Assembly: GCA_028288765.1 (NCBI GenBank)
Contig: JAQGHQ010000412.1
Location: 1 to 64,000, forward strand
Reading direction: 5' to 3'
Length of the DNA stretch: 64,000 nt
Origin: Gemmataceae bacterium
Lineage (GTDB): Bacteria; Planctomycetota; Planctomycetia; Gemmatales; Gemmataceae
Position numbers and translations under genes: made by a program. This document shows positions 1 to 9,526 of the stretch, piece after piece (position 1 is the first letter of the stretch; each line of letters starts with the position of its first letter). The notes under the pieces were generated by a model that was not told where the DNA came from, did no database searches, and saw only the letters and a program-made list of their open reading frames with translations.

Positions 1-409
1 CCTCCGGGGCTCGAATCGTGGCGGGCCGAAGGGGGTGAGCCGAGTTGAGGAGCGCGTTCCCCCGCCCGGGGTTGTCACCCCGGGCTCCCGGCCGGCGCCC
101 CTCCGGGGCTCGATCGTGGCGGGCCGAAGGGGTCGAGCCGAGTAGAGGAGCGCGGTCCTCCGCCCGGGGTTGTCACCCCGGGCTACCGGCCGGCGCCCCT
201 CCGGGGCTCGAATCGTGGCGGGCCGAAGGGGGTGAGCCGAGTTGAGGAGCGCGTTCCCCCGCCCGGGGTTGTCACCCCGGGCTACCGGCCGGCGCCCCTC
301 CGGGGCTCGATCGTGGCGGGCCGAAGGGGTCGAGCCGAGTTGAGGAGCGCGTTCCCCCGCCCGGGGTTGTCACCCCGGGCTACCGGCCGGCGCCCCTCCG
401 GGGCTCGAA
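1..409. repeat. Tandem repeat, four 98-99 bp units plus a partial
   Basis: Units begin at about 1, 100, 198 and 297, with a partial fifth at 395. Each contains the palindrome cccggggttgtcaccccggg followed by ctaccggccggcgcc and ctccggggctcga. Adjacent units differ by only a few bases. The same core, in the opposite orientation, occurs at 12808-13240, and diverged versions occur at 35.2, 42.8 and 59.6 kb. It is therefore a dispersed family that is locally amplified here. The ORFs called across it are repeat translations, not genes. The array may extend left of the window. Confidence 0.9.
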
Positions 410-426
410 TCCATGTCCACCGCCCA

Positions 427-1407
427 CTATTCCCGGAACAGTACGTCGAGCCCGGCGGCCCCGTCCGGCACGGTCGCCGTCTCGGCCGGGTGGTCGGAGC
501 GCTTCCAGTTGAAGACTGGCGAGACCTCGGCCTGGATGTACGACTTCCGCGGCAGGGTCACCGTCCGTCCTTCGATCACCAGATCAATGTCTTTGTCGGT
601 GTGGTTGAAGAATCCCACCTTGCGGGTGGCGGCCGAGGGCGGTGCCCCCGCGGCGGTGAATACCTGGACCTTCACCCCACCGGTCAGCGGGCTCGAACGC
701 GAAGTACTCGGGCCGGCCGGCGGGACCACGCCCGACGGGGCAGCCGGGCTTTCCGGCGGCAGGGTGAGCGGGGGTAGCGTATCGCCCGGCCCGTCCGGCT
801 TCTTGGGCTCCGGCGGGAGTGGGAGCTTCGCCGGCATCGCCGGGCCGAAGTCCGGGGCCGGCGGGGCGGGCGACGGGACGGCACTCGGGGTGGTCGGCCC
901 CGTCGGCTTCGTGTCTGTCACGCCCGGGATCGTCGGCAGGACGAGGGCCGGCGGCTTGGTGGGTGGAGGGTTCGCCGGGGGGGGAATGTCGGGCTTGGGC
1001 GGGGTGATCGGCGGCGGCGTGTCCGCTCCGGCGGGGCGGACGCCGGGGTCGGGGGTGGCCGGCGGGGTCGGCGGCCGCGTGGTCAAGGGCGCAGCTGGTT
1101 CAGTCGGGGTCGGTGTCGGCGTCGCTTTGGTGGTGCCCGGGTTCGGAGTCGGGGTGGCCGGCCGGGGTGCCGTGGCGGCCGGGGCGCTGGGGTAGACCCG
1201 CGGGGCCGGGAGAGGAACCTCGTAAACCGGCACGTAGGGCGGAACGAACATCAGCTGTTGCGGGTACACCGGCGGGGGCGACCCGTAGATGCCATACCCG
1301 CCCGGCGAGCACGGTGGAGGTGGGGCCCAGCACGGGTGGAACGCGGACGCCCAGTCGGGCACGGCCACGACCCCCAGCACTGCCAGGCAGCAGAGGTAGC
1401 GTTTCAT
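427..1407 (-). CDS. Proline-rich secreted protein, function unknown
   Basis: This encodes 326 residues starting with a clear signal peptide (MKRYLCCLAVLGVVAVPDWA, then SAF), so the product is exported. Residues about 25-70 are rich in Pro, Gly and Tyr. About 75-240 is a low-complexity Pro/Thr/Ala stretch. The last 85 or so residues form a compact, more ordered domain (VGFFNHTDKDIDLVIEGRTV...) that looks like a small beta-rich module. I do not recognise a named family. The C-terminal domain plus a disordered linker suggests a cell-surface or periplasmic anchor. The overlapping plus-strand Gly-rich ORF is its antisense shadow, since only this strand shows a signal peptide and an ordered domain. 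Confidence 0.75.
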   Translation of the reverse strand: MKRYLCCLAVLGVVAVPDWASAFHPCWAPPPPCSPGGYGIYGSPPPVYPQQLMFVPPYVPVYEVPLPAPRVYPSAPAATAPRPATPTPNPGTTKATPTPTPTEPAAPLTTRPPTPPATPDPGVRPAGADTPPPITPPKPDIPPPANPPPTKPPALVLPTIPGVTDTKPTGPTTPSAVPSPAPPAPDFGPAMPAKLPLPPEPKKPDGPGDTLPPLTLPPESPAAPSGVVPPAGPSTSRSSPLTGGVKVQVFTAAGAPPSAATRKVGFFNHTDKDIDLVIEGRTVTLPRKSYIQAEVSPVFNWKRSDHPAETATVPDGAAGLDVLFRE

Positions 1408-1671
1408 GGTGGAGTCCCTTCCGCCCGATCCGCCGCGGAAGATGGGAGCTGCGGCCGGGCAACGGCACGGCCGGCCGCGACCCGTTTCCCCCAGGTCACG
1501 TTTCCCCCTCCGGACCGGCCGCCACTGTTGTACCCGGAACTCCTAGCACACCTCAAGAGATGATTCGGTACGGTGGCGCGGTCGGCGCGGTCGCACCGGT
1601 TGGCCGCCCACTCGTCCCGCGGTTACAATCGGTCCGATCCGTTCGCCCGGCACAGATTACCGGGGTGAGTG

Positions 1672-3126
1672 ATGCGACTCGGGCGCTCGTGGCTGGTTGC
1701 GGCGGCGGTGGGCCTCCCGCTCGTCGGCCTCGTCGGATCCGCGCGCGGCCCGGAGGCGGGCGATCCGGCGGCCGCGGACCTGACCGTGTCGCGGTACGAA
1801 CTCGGTCGCCGGCTGAAGGCGTTCGAGGCGGAGTGGGAGACGGCCGCCGAAGCCCCCCGGGAGCGGACCGCCGCGAAGCTCGTCGACGTTCACCCGCAGG
1901 TCCTCTCGCTCCGTCTTGCCGAAGCGGGCCGGACCCTCGACCTCGCCACCCACGCGCTCGGGAGTGATTCGCCTCCCGGTCCGAGCAGCCGGTGGGCGGC
2001 GAGCCTGTACCCCGCCCCGGAAACCCGGCTCGTGGACGGGGCCGCCAGGGAACTGGCGGTCACCGTCCGGCCGCTCTACTCGGTCCGGGACACCATGCCG
2101 AAGACCCTCGAACTCCAGCTCTGGTTCAACGACAAGCAGGTGACGACCGCGAAGCCCGACAAGTTCCCCTTCTCGGTGAAGGTGCCACTGCCGGCGCTCG
2201 GCGAGTTCCGCGGGCTCGACCGGAAGCTGTACTTCATGGTGGAGACGGGGCGCGTCATCCGCCGGTCGCCCGTCGGGGTCTCACAGGCGGATCAGCTCGC
2301 CGGCCGGGTGGCCGCCTTGAAGACGGCGGCCGACGGGTGGACGGAGCTGGACACGATCGAGAAGGCGACGGTGCGGGACCGGGCCGGTCTGCTCGCCGAA
2401 CTCGCGGGCGGGTCAGTCCCGGAGACCGACCTGCCGGCGGCGGGCCTGCTCGCCAACGCGGAAGCCATGCTCGACGGCAAGCCGTTCTTCACGCCCGAGA
2501 AGGCCGGCCAGTTCTGGATGTCCGTGCCCCTCGGGGGAAAGAAAACCGCCCCGGTCCGGGTGTTCGTACCCAGGGGGCTCGACGCGAAGAAGCCCGTTCC
2601 GGTGGTGGTCGGGCTCCACGGGGCCGGCGGCAGCGAGAATGTGTTTTTCGAGGCGTACGGGGCCGGGCGGGCGGTGGCGGAGTGCGGGCGGCGGGGGTGG
2701 GTGTTCGTCGCCACCCGGAGCGGGCTCGACTTCACCGGCGGCCCGCCGGTGGCGGAGGTCCTCGATCAGCTCGGGAGGCGATACCCGGTCGACCCGAAGC
2801 GGGTGTTCCTGGTCGGGCACTCGATGGGCGCGATGCAGGCGATCGCGCTGGCACAAACGCACCCCGGCCGGTTCGCGGCGGTGGCCGCCCTCGGCGGGGG
2901 CGGGCGGGTGACGGACCCGAAAGCCCTGGCTTCGCTCCCCGTGTTCGTCGGGGCGGGTGAAAAGGACTTCGGGCTCGGGTTCGCCCGGGAACTGAACAAG
3001 ACCCTCACGGTCGGCGGGGCGACGGGCGTGACGTACAAGGAGTACCCCGGCGCCGACCACCTGCTGATCGTCCGCGAGGCGCTGCCGGACGTTTTCGCCG
3101 GGTTCGACAAGGTTGCCGGGCGGTGA
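1672..3126 (+). CDS. Secreted alpha/beta-hydrolase esterase (polyhydroxybutyrate-depolymerase/LpqC-like)
   Basis: The 484-residue product starts with a hydrophobic leader (MRLGRSWLVAAAVGLPLVGL) and is probably exported. The N-terminal 270 residues are an uncharacterised region. The C-terminal half is a serine hydrolase: oxyanion-region HGAGGSENVF, nucleophile Ser384 in GHSMGAM, a likely Asp432 (GEKDFG) and His463 (GADHLL). The layout matches esterases of the PHB-depolymerase/LpqC type; the substrate is unknown. Start: ATG 1672 is preferred, but GTG 1669 directly precedes it in frame. A shorter cousin of the catalytic half is encoded at 57427-58278. Confidence 0.8.
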   Translation: MRLGRSWLVAAAVGLPLVGLVGSARGPEAGDPAAADLTVSRYELGRRLKAFEAEWETAAEAPRERTAAKLVDVHPQVLSLRLAEAGRTLDLATHALGSDSPPGPSSRWAASLYPAPETRLVDGAARELAVTVRPLYSVRDTMPKTLELQLWFNDKQVTTAKPDKFPFSVKVPLPALGEFRGLDRKLYFMVETGRVIRRSPVGVSQADQLAGRVAALKTAADGWTELDTIEKATVRDRAGLLAELAGGSVPETDLPAAGLLANAEAMLDGKPFFTPEKAGQFWMSVPLGGKKTAPVRVFVPRGLDAKKPVPVVVGLHGAGGSENVFFEAYGAGRAVAECGRRGWVFVATRSGLDFTGGPPVAEVLDQLGRRYPVDPKRVFLVGHSMGAMQAIALAQTHPGRFAAVAALGGGGRVTDPKALASLPVFVGAGEKDFGLGFARELNKTLTVGGATGVTYKEYPGADHLLIVREALPDVFAGFDKVAGR

Positions 3127-3221
3127 GCCCACCCGGACAAATCCGCTGTTCCCGCGCCCGGGCGGGCGTACACTGTCGCGGTCGAACGTCCCGGAACTCG
3201 TCCGGTCCGCAGAGGATTCCC

Positions 3222-3650
3222 ATGAAACGGTTTGCGGTGGTCGGCGTCGCGCTGGCGCTGGCGTTCTCGGGTGGTCTGTCCGCGGACGACAAGGTGCCCG
3301 CGGGGCTGGAGGGGACGTACAAGGCCGTCGCCCTGACCCGGGACGGGAAGGACGAACCGGCCGACCTCGTCGCCGGGGTGAAAATGAAGATCACCGGCGG
3401 TGAGATGATTTTTTCGGTCAAGGACAAATCGTTCCCGGCGAAGTTCAAAGTGGACTCGAAGGCGAAGCCGGCTACCATCGACATCGCGCCGTCCGACGGG
3501 CCGGAGAAGGGCAAGACCTTCCCCGGCATCTACAAGGTCGAGGACGACGAACTCCTGATCGCGTTCACCGAGAAGGGCGACCGGCCGACCGAGTTCAAGG
3601 GAGAAAATGGGGTTCTCCTCTTCCGTCTCAAGCGGGACGAGAAGAAGTAA
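3222..3650 (+). CDS. Secreted TIGR03067-like small lipocalin-type protein
   Basis: The product is 142 residues with a signal peptide (MKRFAVVGVALALAFSGGLSA). The body shows the pattern of TIGR03067-type proteins, which are abundant in planctomycetes: L.GTYKAVALTRDGK near the N-terminus, an alternating beta-strand region, and a conserved PGIYKVEDDELLIAF strand close to the end. The biochemical role of the family is unknown. The track ORF begins earlier, but the ATG at 3222 follows agagga and opens the signal peptide. The neighbour at 3674 is a paralogue (same leader, strands and Lys-rich C-terminus), indicating a tandem duplication and probable co-transcription. Confidence 0.75.
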   Translation: MKRFAVVGVALALAFSGGLSADDKVPAGLEGTYKAVALTRDGKDEPADLVAGVKMKITGGEMIFSVKDKSFPAKFKVDSKAKPATIDIAPSDGPEKGKTFPGIYKVEDDELLIAFTEKGDRPTEFKGENGVLLFRLKRDEKK

Positions 3651-3673
3651 TCATCCCCACGGGAGTACGACCC

Positions 3674-4117
3674 ATGCGACGAATGCTGGCTGTGGTCGGG
3701 CTGGTTCTCACGGCCGGGTGGACGGCCGGGGCGGCGGACGACGACGCCGCGAAGGCGGCGAAGAAGCTGGAAGGGAGCTACCAGGTCGTCGAGGCCACCA
3801 GGGGCGGCAAGCCGGACCCGAAGGGCAAGGAGGTCAAATCGTTCACGATCAAGAACGGGACGATCGTGATCAGCGCCGGGGACCGGGATGAGACCGCGAA
3901 GTTCACCGTCGACCCGTCGAAGACGCCGGCCCACATCGATCTCGTGCCGAAGGACGATCATTCCGTCCCGGGGATCTACGCGGTGAAGGAGACGGACAAG
4001 GGGCTCGAATTGACGATCGCCTTCACCAAGGGGGCGAACGAATCCCGGCCGAAAGACTTCAAGGGCGAGGGCGAGGGCGACATCGTCATCAAACTCCTCC
4101 GGAAGAAAGAGAAGTAG
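3674..4117 (+). CDS. Secreted TIGR03067-like small protein, tandem paralogue
   Basis: This is a 147-residue exported protein (MRRMLAVVGLVLTAGWTAGA leader). Its mature part runs KLEGSYQVVEATRGGKPD, then KFTVDPSKTPAHIDLVP, then PGIYAVKE and LTIAF, closely following the protein encoded 23 bp upstream. The two have diverged well beyond recent duplication. Function is unknown in the family; the fold is expected to be a small beta-barrel or sandwich. The gene is followed by a GC-rich hairpin that probably ends the two-gene unit. Confidence 0.75.
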   Translation: MRRMLAVVGLVLTAGWTAGAADDDAAKAAKKLEGSYQVVEATRGGKPDPKGKEVKSFTIKNGTIVISAGDRDETAKFTVDPSKTPAHIDLVPKDDHSVPGIYAVKETDKGLELTIAFTKGANESRPKDFKGEGEGDIVIKLLRKKEK

Positions 4118-4172
4118 CCCTCCGGCGGACCGGTTGGCCTTCCCGCACCCCGCCCGGTTCCATTACTCTAAT

Positions 4173-4196
4173 CCCGCCCGGGTCGTCCCGGGCGGG
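4173..4196 (+). terminator. Hairpin after the TIGR03067-like pair
   Basis: A perfect 10-bp stem (cccgcccggg / cccgggcggg) with loop tcgt lies between the stop at 4117 and the DedA start at 4220. Only a short pyrimidine tract (ttctccgttctcc) follows, so it is either a weak-tail intrinsic terminator or a processing hairpin. Confidence 0.5.
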
Positions 4197-4219
4197 GTTC
4201 TCCGTTCTCCGGGGCGAAC

Positions 4220-4966
4220 ATGGACGAGTTCTTCAACCAGATCTGGGCTCTGATCGTCACCTTCGCCGACCCGCGGAACCTCCGCCACCCGGAGGTGTAC
4301 GTCGAGGCCCTGAAGCAACCCGGGGTGATGTGGGCCGCGTTCGTGGCGGTCAACCTCATCGTCTTCACAGAGACCGGCCTCTTGATCGGCTTCCTCCTCC
4401 CCGGGGACTCGCTCCTGGTGGTCACCGGGATCGTCGCCCGGACCGCCGACTGGCCGCTCGCCCCCCTCATGGCCGCCCTGTGCGCGATGGCAGTCTTCGG
4501 AGACACGGTCGGGTACTGGATCGGGGCGAAGGCCGGGCCGGCGATCTTTAACCGCCCGTCGAGCCGGTTCTTCAAACGGGAACACCTGCTCGCGGCCAGG
4601 GCGTATTACGACCGGCACGGCGGGAAGACGATCATCATCGCCCGGTTCATCCCGATCATCCGGACGTTCGTCCCGGTGGTCGCCGGGGCGGCCCGGATGG
4701 AGTACCGGACGTTCCTCTTCTACAACGTGTTCGGCGGGGTCGGGTGGATTACAAGTATGCTGATGATCGGGTACATGCTCGACCCGGTCCTGCGGCAGGT
4801 GTTCGGCCCGGAGTTCGAGATCGCCAAGCATATCGACAAGGTGATCGTCCTCGTGGTCGGGCTCTCCGTCGTGCCCCTGTTCCTGAAGGGCTACCGGCAC
4901 TGGTCGGACAAGCGGAAGGCCGCCCGGGCCGGAATCACCGCCCCGACCGGCGGGCCGACCACCTGA
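4220..4966 (+). CDS. DedA-family inner-membrane protein
   Basis: The 248-residue polytopic membrane protein follows the DedA (SNARE-associated/VTT) pattern. It has an early hydrophobic helix with FTETGLLIGFLLPGDSLLVV, then GDTVGYWIGAKAG, an amphipathic stretch with the conserved RFIPIIRTFVPVVAGAARM segment, and two C-terminal helices. Family members are implicated in lipid carrier (undecaprenyl phosphate or phosphatidylethanolamine) translocation and membrane homeostasis. The conserved acidic and arginine positions (the E in FTETG and the R in RFIPIIR) are present. A second, more distant VTT-type protein is encoded at 39095. Confidence 0.88.
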   Translation: MDEFFNQIWALIVTFADPRNLRHPEVYVEALKQPGVMWAAFVAVNLIVFTETGLLIGFLLPGDSLLVVTGIVARTADWPLAPLMAALCAMAVFGDTVGYWIGAKAGPAIFNRPSSRFFKREHLLAARAYYDRHGGKTIIIARFIPIIRTFVPVVAGAARMEYRTFLFYNVFGGVGWITSMLMIGYMLDPVLRQVFGPEFEIAKHIDKVIVLVVGLSVVPLFLKGYRHWSDKRKAARAGITAPTGGPTT

Positions 4967-5031
4967 CCCCGCGACCCGGCGACAACGACCTGTAGAATGC
5001 CCCCAGGGATCTTGTTTCCTGGGAGTTTTCG

Positions 5032-6222
<1,191 letters not shown>

Positions 6223-6305
6223 GCTACACACTCACCCGGGCCGCTCCGGCCCAGCGCACTGCCGGGTGTCGGTGGAGGCGGTGATGATTCCTGGGCCGGT
6301 CTCGG

Positions 6306-6905
6306 TCACTCGAAGAGTTCGGCCACGGTCGGGGCGAACCCGGGCATGTGCGGGTGTTCCGGCAGCCGGTGTGTGACGTTGAACAACTCGGGCTCGTGCC
6401 CCGGACGGTAGACGATGACCGTCCGGTCGTGCGGGTCGATCACCCACACGACCGGGACTCCCGCGGCCAGGTAGGCATCGGTCTTCTCGTTGATGTGGTG
6501 TTCGGCGTCATTCGGGGACAGGATCTCGACCGCGAGCGTCGGGACACCGTCGACCAGAGTTGTGTTCTCGTCGTCCTGTACGGCCACGATGTCGGCCGCC
6601 ACATAGACCACATCAACCCCGACCGTGCTATCCTGCGTTCGCCTCAGTCTCACGCCCGCTTCTCCCCCGTACACCTTCCCCCGGGGTTGGGGCTGTGACT
6701 TCTGCCACGCCTTCAGAATAAATCCCACGTTGATCAGGATTTCACTGTGGTGGCGGTTGCGGACGGTCGTCTTCACTCCCGGAATCTCGGGCGGCTTTTC
6801 CCGGAGCTGGCCGTTGATGATCCACCGCTCGACGCCGTCGTCCGGCATCGCCAGAAGGTCCTCGGTCGTCCACACCTTTGGTGGGTTCTCGGTCGCGATC
6901 GTCAT
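6306..6905 (-). CDS. Uma2-family (DUF820) putative PD-(D/E)XK nuclease
   Basis: The 199-residue protein follows the Uma2 family: TTEDLLAMPDDGVERWIINGQLRE at the N-terminus, GVRLRRTQDSTVGVDVVYVAADI, then the catalytic-core pattern VPTLAVEILSPND with a downstream EKTDAYLAAGVPVVWVIDP. Family members adopt a restriction-endonuclease-like fold and are very numerous in cyanobacteria and planctomycetes; their biological role is unsettled. Stand-alone gene. Base composition of this gene and the ankyrin gene next to it looks lower in G+C than the flanks, consistent with acquired DNA (by eye only). Confidence 0.85.
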   Translation of the reverse strand: MTIATENPPKVWTTEDLLAMPDDGVERWIINGQLREKPPEIPGVKTTVRNRHHSEILINVGFILKAWQKSQPQPRGKVYGGEAGVRLRRTQDSTVGVDVVYVAADIVAVQDDENTTLVDGVPTLAVEILSPNDAEHHINEKTDAYLAAGVPVVWVIDPHDRTVIVYRPGHEPELFNVTHRLPEHPHMPGFAPTVAELFE

Positions 6906-6938
6906 GCGATTCTCCCAGAGTCCGCACCCATGTTACCG

Positions 6939-6987
6939 CCCGGCCCAAACCTGGACCAGTTCGAGCACCACCCGGACGGCGGCCTCC
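6939..6987 (-). repeat. Second copy of the pepT 3' end (direct repeat, left copy)
   Basis: These 49 bp match 8272-8320 with a single mismatch, in the same orientation. Read on the minus strand they encode the last residues of peptidase T (...LVQVWAG) followed by R and a TAA stop, whereas the intact gene ends ...LVQVWAGK TGA. The copy therefore also ends in a legitimate stop codon. The two copies bracket the ankyrin gene, which suggests insertion or recombination at the end of pepT. Confidence 0.9.
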
Positions 6988-7026
6988 GTTTATCGAGAGG
7001 CGATGCCCGATCCTCCGTGGGGAACA

Positions 7027-8118
7027 CTATTTCTCTTGTGATCCGCGATGACCGCCGTAGCGGTAGAGCAACTTCAGACACAGCGCTGTGTTCGCAGCCT
7101 CTTTCCGGACATGGATGTCCGGGTCGAGGCGATTAAGCCTCTTTGCTTCCGCCTCGATCAGATCGAGCGGAGTTTTCCCCCAGGCGTTCAGGGCGTTCGG
7201 AGCGGCTCCGTTAGCCAGGAGAAAGGCCACCATTTCGGGCGAGTTGCGGTCTGCCGCCGTGTGCAGAATCGTATTGTTCGACACCTGTGCAGGGTTGACA
7301 GCGAGATCACTGATCCGGGAGCCGTGGAAGTCCTCGCGGTTGTTGAGTTTTGCTCCGTGCCGAATCAGCACCTCCGCCAACCGCACGTCCCCCCGGGCGG
7401 CGGCCCGGTGGAGTGGGGTAAAGCCGTCGTAGTCCTTCGCCTCCAGCTTGGCCCCGTGGTCGAGTAAGGTGTCGACCACCTCGAAGGCGCCCGTCTCGGC
7501 CGCCGTGTGGAGCGGAGAGATTTCCCACCAATTTGACGGACTCGGGACCGGGTTGACGTCCGCCCCGTATCGGACGAGGAGGTCGATCATCCTCGGATGA
7601 CCGCCGAACACTGCCCAGTTCAGCAGGGCGTTTTGCCTGAAATACGGTCCGCGAGACTGGAAGTTCGCGATGATTTTTGCGGCCCCGAACATGTCGGCCA
7701 GACGCAGGGCGTGTTCGACCTCGGCCCGCCTGTCCAGCGCAACGGCCGAGAAGATGTCGAGCGTCGCGCCGTGCCTGAGGAGAAGCTCCGCGGCTTCCCT
7801 GTTGCGATTACTGGTCGCGAACTGCAGCGGCGTCGAGCCGGCCTTCCCCGGGTTGTTGACGTCGCCACCTCGGGCGATCAGGAGCTTCAGCACGCCGATC
7901 CGGTTCCGTTCGGCCGCGAGGTGAACCGGGCTCAGGTAGAACCCTTTCCCAACGGGCTCCGCGGCGTTCACCAGCTCGGGGTGCATGGCAAGGATGATCT
8001 GAACCCGATTCGTATCACCTTCGCGGACCGCCTTATGGATTCCAGGCCCCATGCCCAATGGGTTGATCAATCCGAGCCAGATAGTGGAAAACGCCGTGAA
8101 GACTCCGAACGGGAGCAT
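7027..8118 (-). CDS. Ankyrin-repeat protein
   Basis: The 363-residue protein is built of ankyrin repeats, about eight including degenerate ones. Clear units include SPVHLAAERNRIGVLKLLIA, STPLQFATSNRNREAAELLL, SPLHTAAETGAFEVVDTLLD, FTPLHRAAARGDVRLAEVLI and TILHTAADRNSPEMVAFLLA. A short hydrophobic N-terminus (MLPFGVFTAFSTIWLGLI) could be an uncleaved signal or membrane anchor. The ATG at 8118 is chosen because ggaga lies six bases upstream; the track start at 8265 lies inside the junction with pepT. Such proteins bind other proteins; the partner is unknown. It is flanked by direct repeats of the pepT end and looks like an inserted module. Confidence 0.85.
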   Translation of the reverse strand: MLPFGVFTAFSTIWLGLINPLGMGPGIHKAVREGDTNRVQIILAMHPELVNAAEPVGKGFYLSPVHLAAERNRIGVLKLLIARGGDVNNPGKAGSTPLQFATSNRNREAAELLLRHGATLDIFSAVALDRRAEVEHALRLADMFGAAKIIANFQSRGPYFRQNALLNWAVFGGHPRMIDLLVRYGADVNPVPSPSNWWEISPLHTAAETGAFEVVDTLLDHGAKLEAKDYDGFTPLHRAAARGDVRLAEVLIRHGAKLNNREDFHGSRISDLAVNPAQVSNNTILHTAADRNSPEMVAFLLANGAAPNALNAWGKTPLDLIEAEAKRLNRLDPDIHVRKEAANTALCLKLLYRYGGHRGSQEK

Positions 8119-8265
8119 GGCCGGTCTCCGGGTGGGATCGATCCCAGCCTGTTCTACCCGGGAACGACTCGCGCTCACCAGTCGAGATGGACTCAACGGC
8201 CCAATGGCCCCCAGCCGCCCGAAATCAGGATGCATCGATCGATTAGCATAACCAGGCAGCTGCAT

Positions 8266-9492
8266 TCACTTCCCGGCCCACACCTGGACCAGTTCGAGCA
8301 CCACCCGGACGGCGGCCTCCATCTCCTCCAGGCACGTCCATTCGAGCGGCGAATGCGGGTTGTGCTCGCCGGTCGACAGGTTCGGGGTCGGCAGGCCCTT
8401 CTCGGTCAGCATCGCCCCGTCGGTCCCGCCGCGGATGATCTTGAACTTGGGCTCCAGCCCGGCCCGCCGGGTCGCCGCCTCGGCGCACTTCACCGCCCGC
8501 GGGTCCTTCGCGATCCCGTCCCGCATGTTCCGGTACTGCTTCCGCACGTCCACCCGCACTTTCGCCTGCGGGTACTCCCGCTCCACCTGCCGGCCGATCT
8601 CCCGCAGGATCTCGGCCTGCACGGCGAGCTGGGCGGTGTCGAAGTCGCGGAGCAAAAACCCGATCGTCACCTCGCCGGCCCCGCCCTCGATCGTCAGCGG
8701 GTGCAGGAAGCCTTCGCGCTCGGCGGTGGTCTCGGGGCTCATCGTCCGCTTCGGCAGGCGGTCCAGGAACATCCCGGCCAGCCGGACGGCGTTCGTCATC
8801 CGCCCCTTCGCGATCGACGGGTGGATGTTCACCCCGGTGATCGTGACCTTGGCCGCGTCGGCGGAGAAGGTCTCGGACTCGATCTCCCCGCTCGCCATCC
8901 CGTCGAGGGTGTACGCGACCTCGGCCCCGATCATCGCCGGCTCGAGGTAGAGCACCCCCTTCCCGATCTCCTCGTCGCAGGTGAACACCACCTTCACCGG
9001 GCCGTGCGGGATCGACGGGTTCTCGGTCAGGATGCGGGCGGCCTCCATGATGACCGCGACCCCGGCCTTGTCGTCCGCCCCGAGCAGGGTGGTGCCGTCC
9101 GTGGTGATGACCGTCTTGCCGATCACCGCCGTCAGCTCCGGGTTCTCGGCAACGCGGATCACTTTCGACGGGTCTTTCGGCAGGACGATATCACCGCCGG
9201 GGTAGTTGCGGATGACCTGCGGGGCGACGTTCTTGCCCGAGTTCTCGGGGTTCGTGTCGACGTGTGAGTTGAACGCGATCGTCGGGGCCCCGGGGACGTT
9301 CCCCGGGATGGTGGCGAGCACGATGCCGTGCTCGTCCTGCCGGGCGTCGGCGAGGCCGAGCGCGAGCAACTCGTCCCGGAGCATCTTCCCGAGGACGAGC
9401 TGGCCGGGCGAACTCGGGTACGTCGCGGACCGGTCGTCCGCCTGGGTGTCGATCCGGACGTACCGGAGGAACCGGTCAAGGAGTGTGGACAT
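8266..9492 (-). CDS. pepT: Peptidase T (tripeptide aminopeptidase)
   Basis: The 408-residue M20B zinc metallopeptidase removes the N-terminal residue from tripeptides in the cytoplasm. Seen motifs in order: MSTLLDRFLRYVRIDTQAD; the first metal-binding region FNSHVDTNPE; GADDKAGVAVIMEA with the bridging Asp; the catalytic FTCDEEIGKG; the dimerisation domain; and the C-terminal RGGTDGAMLTEKGLPTPNLSTGEHN. Length equals the E. coli enzyme. The last 16 codons are duplicated at 6939-6987. The gene could be co-transcribed with nth, whose stop is 35 bp upstream of this start on the same strand. Confidence 0.94.
   Translation of the reverse strand: MSTLLDRFLRYVRIDTQADDRSATYPSSPGQLVLGKMLRDELLALGLADARQDEHGIVLATIPGNVPGAPTIAFNSHVDTNPENSGKNVAPQVIRNYPGGDIVLPKDPSKVIRVAENPELTAVIGKTVITTDGTTLLGADDKAGVAVIMEAARILTENPSIPHGPVKVVFTCDEEIGKGVLYLEPAMIGAEVAYTLDGMASGEIESETFSADAAKVTITGVNIHPSIAKGRMTNAVRLAGMFLDRLPKRTMSPETTAEREGFLHPLTIEGGAGEVTIGFLLRDFDTAQLAVQAEILREIGRQVEREYPQAKVRVDVRKQYRNMRDGIAKDPRAVKCAEAATRRAGLEPKFKIIRGGTDGAMLTEKGLPTPNLSTGEHNPHSPLEWTCLEEMEAAVRVVLELVQVWAGK
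8272..8320 (-). repeat. pepT 3' end, direct repeat right copy
   Basis: This is the native copy of the 49-bp direct repeat, lying inside the last codons of pepT. It matches 6939-6987 at 48 of 49 positions. The 1.3 kb between the copies contains the ankyrin gene. Confidence 0.9.
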
Positions 9493-9526
9493 AGGTTTCA
9501 GTCCTCGTGTCGAAAGTCGTAACGTC

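Noticed and set aside
1-413. Possible CRISPR array or coding repeats in the 98-99 bp array
   Set aside because: The whole unit is repeated with no unique spacers, there are no cas genes, and the translations are low-complexity.
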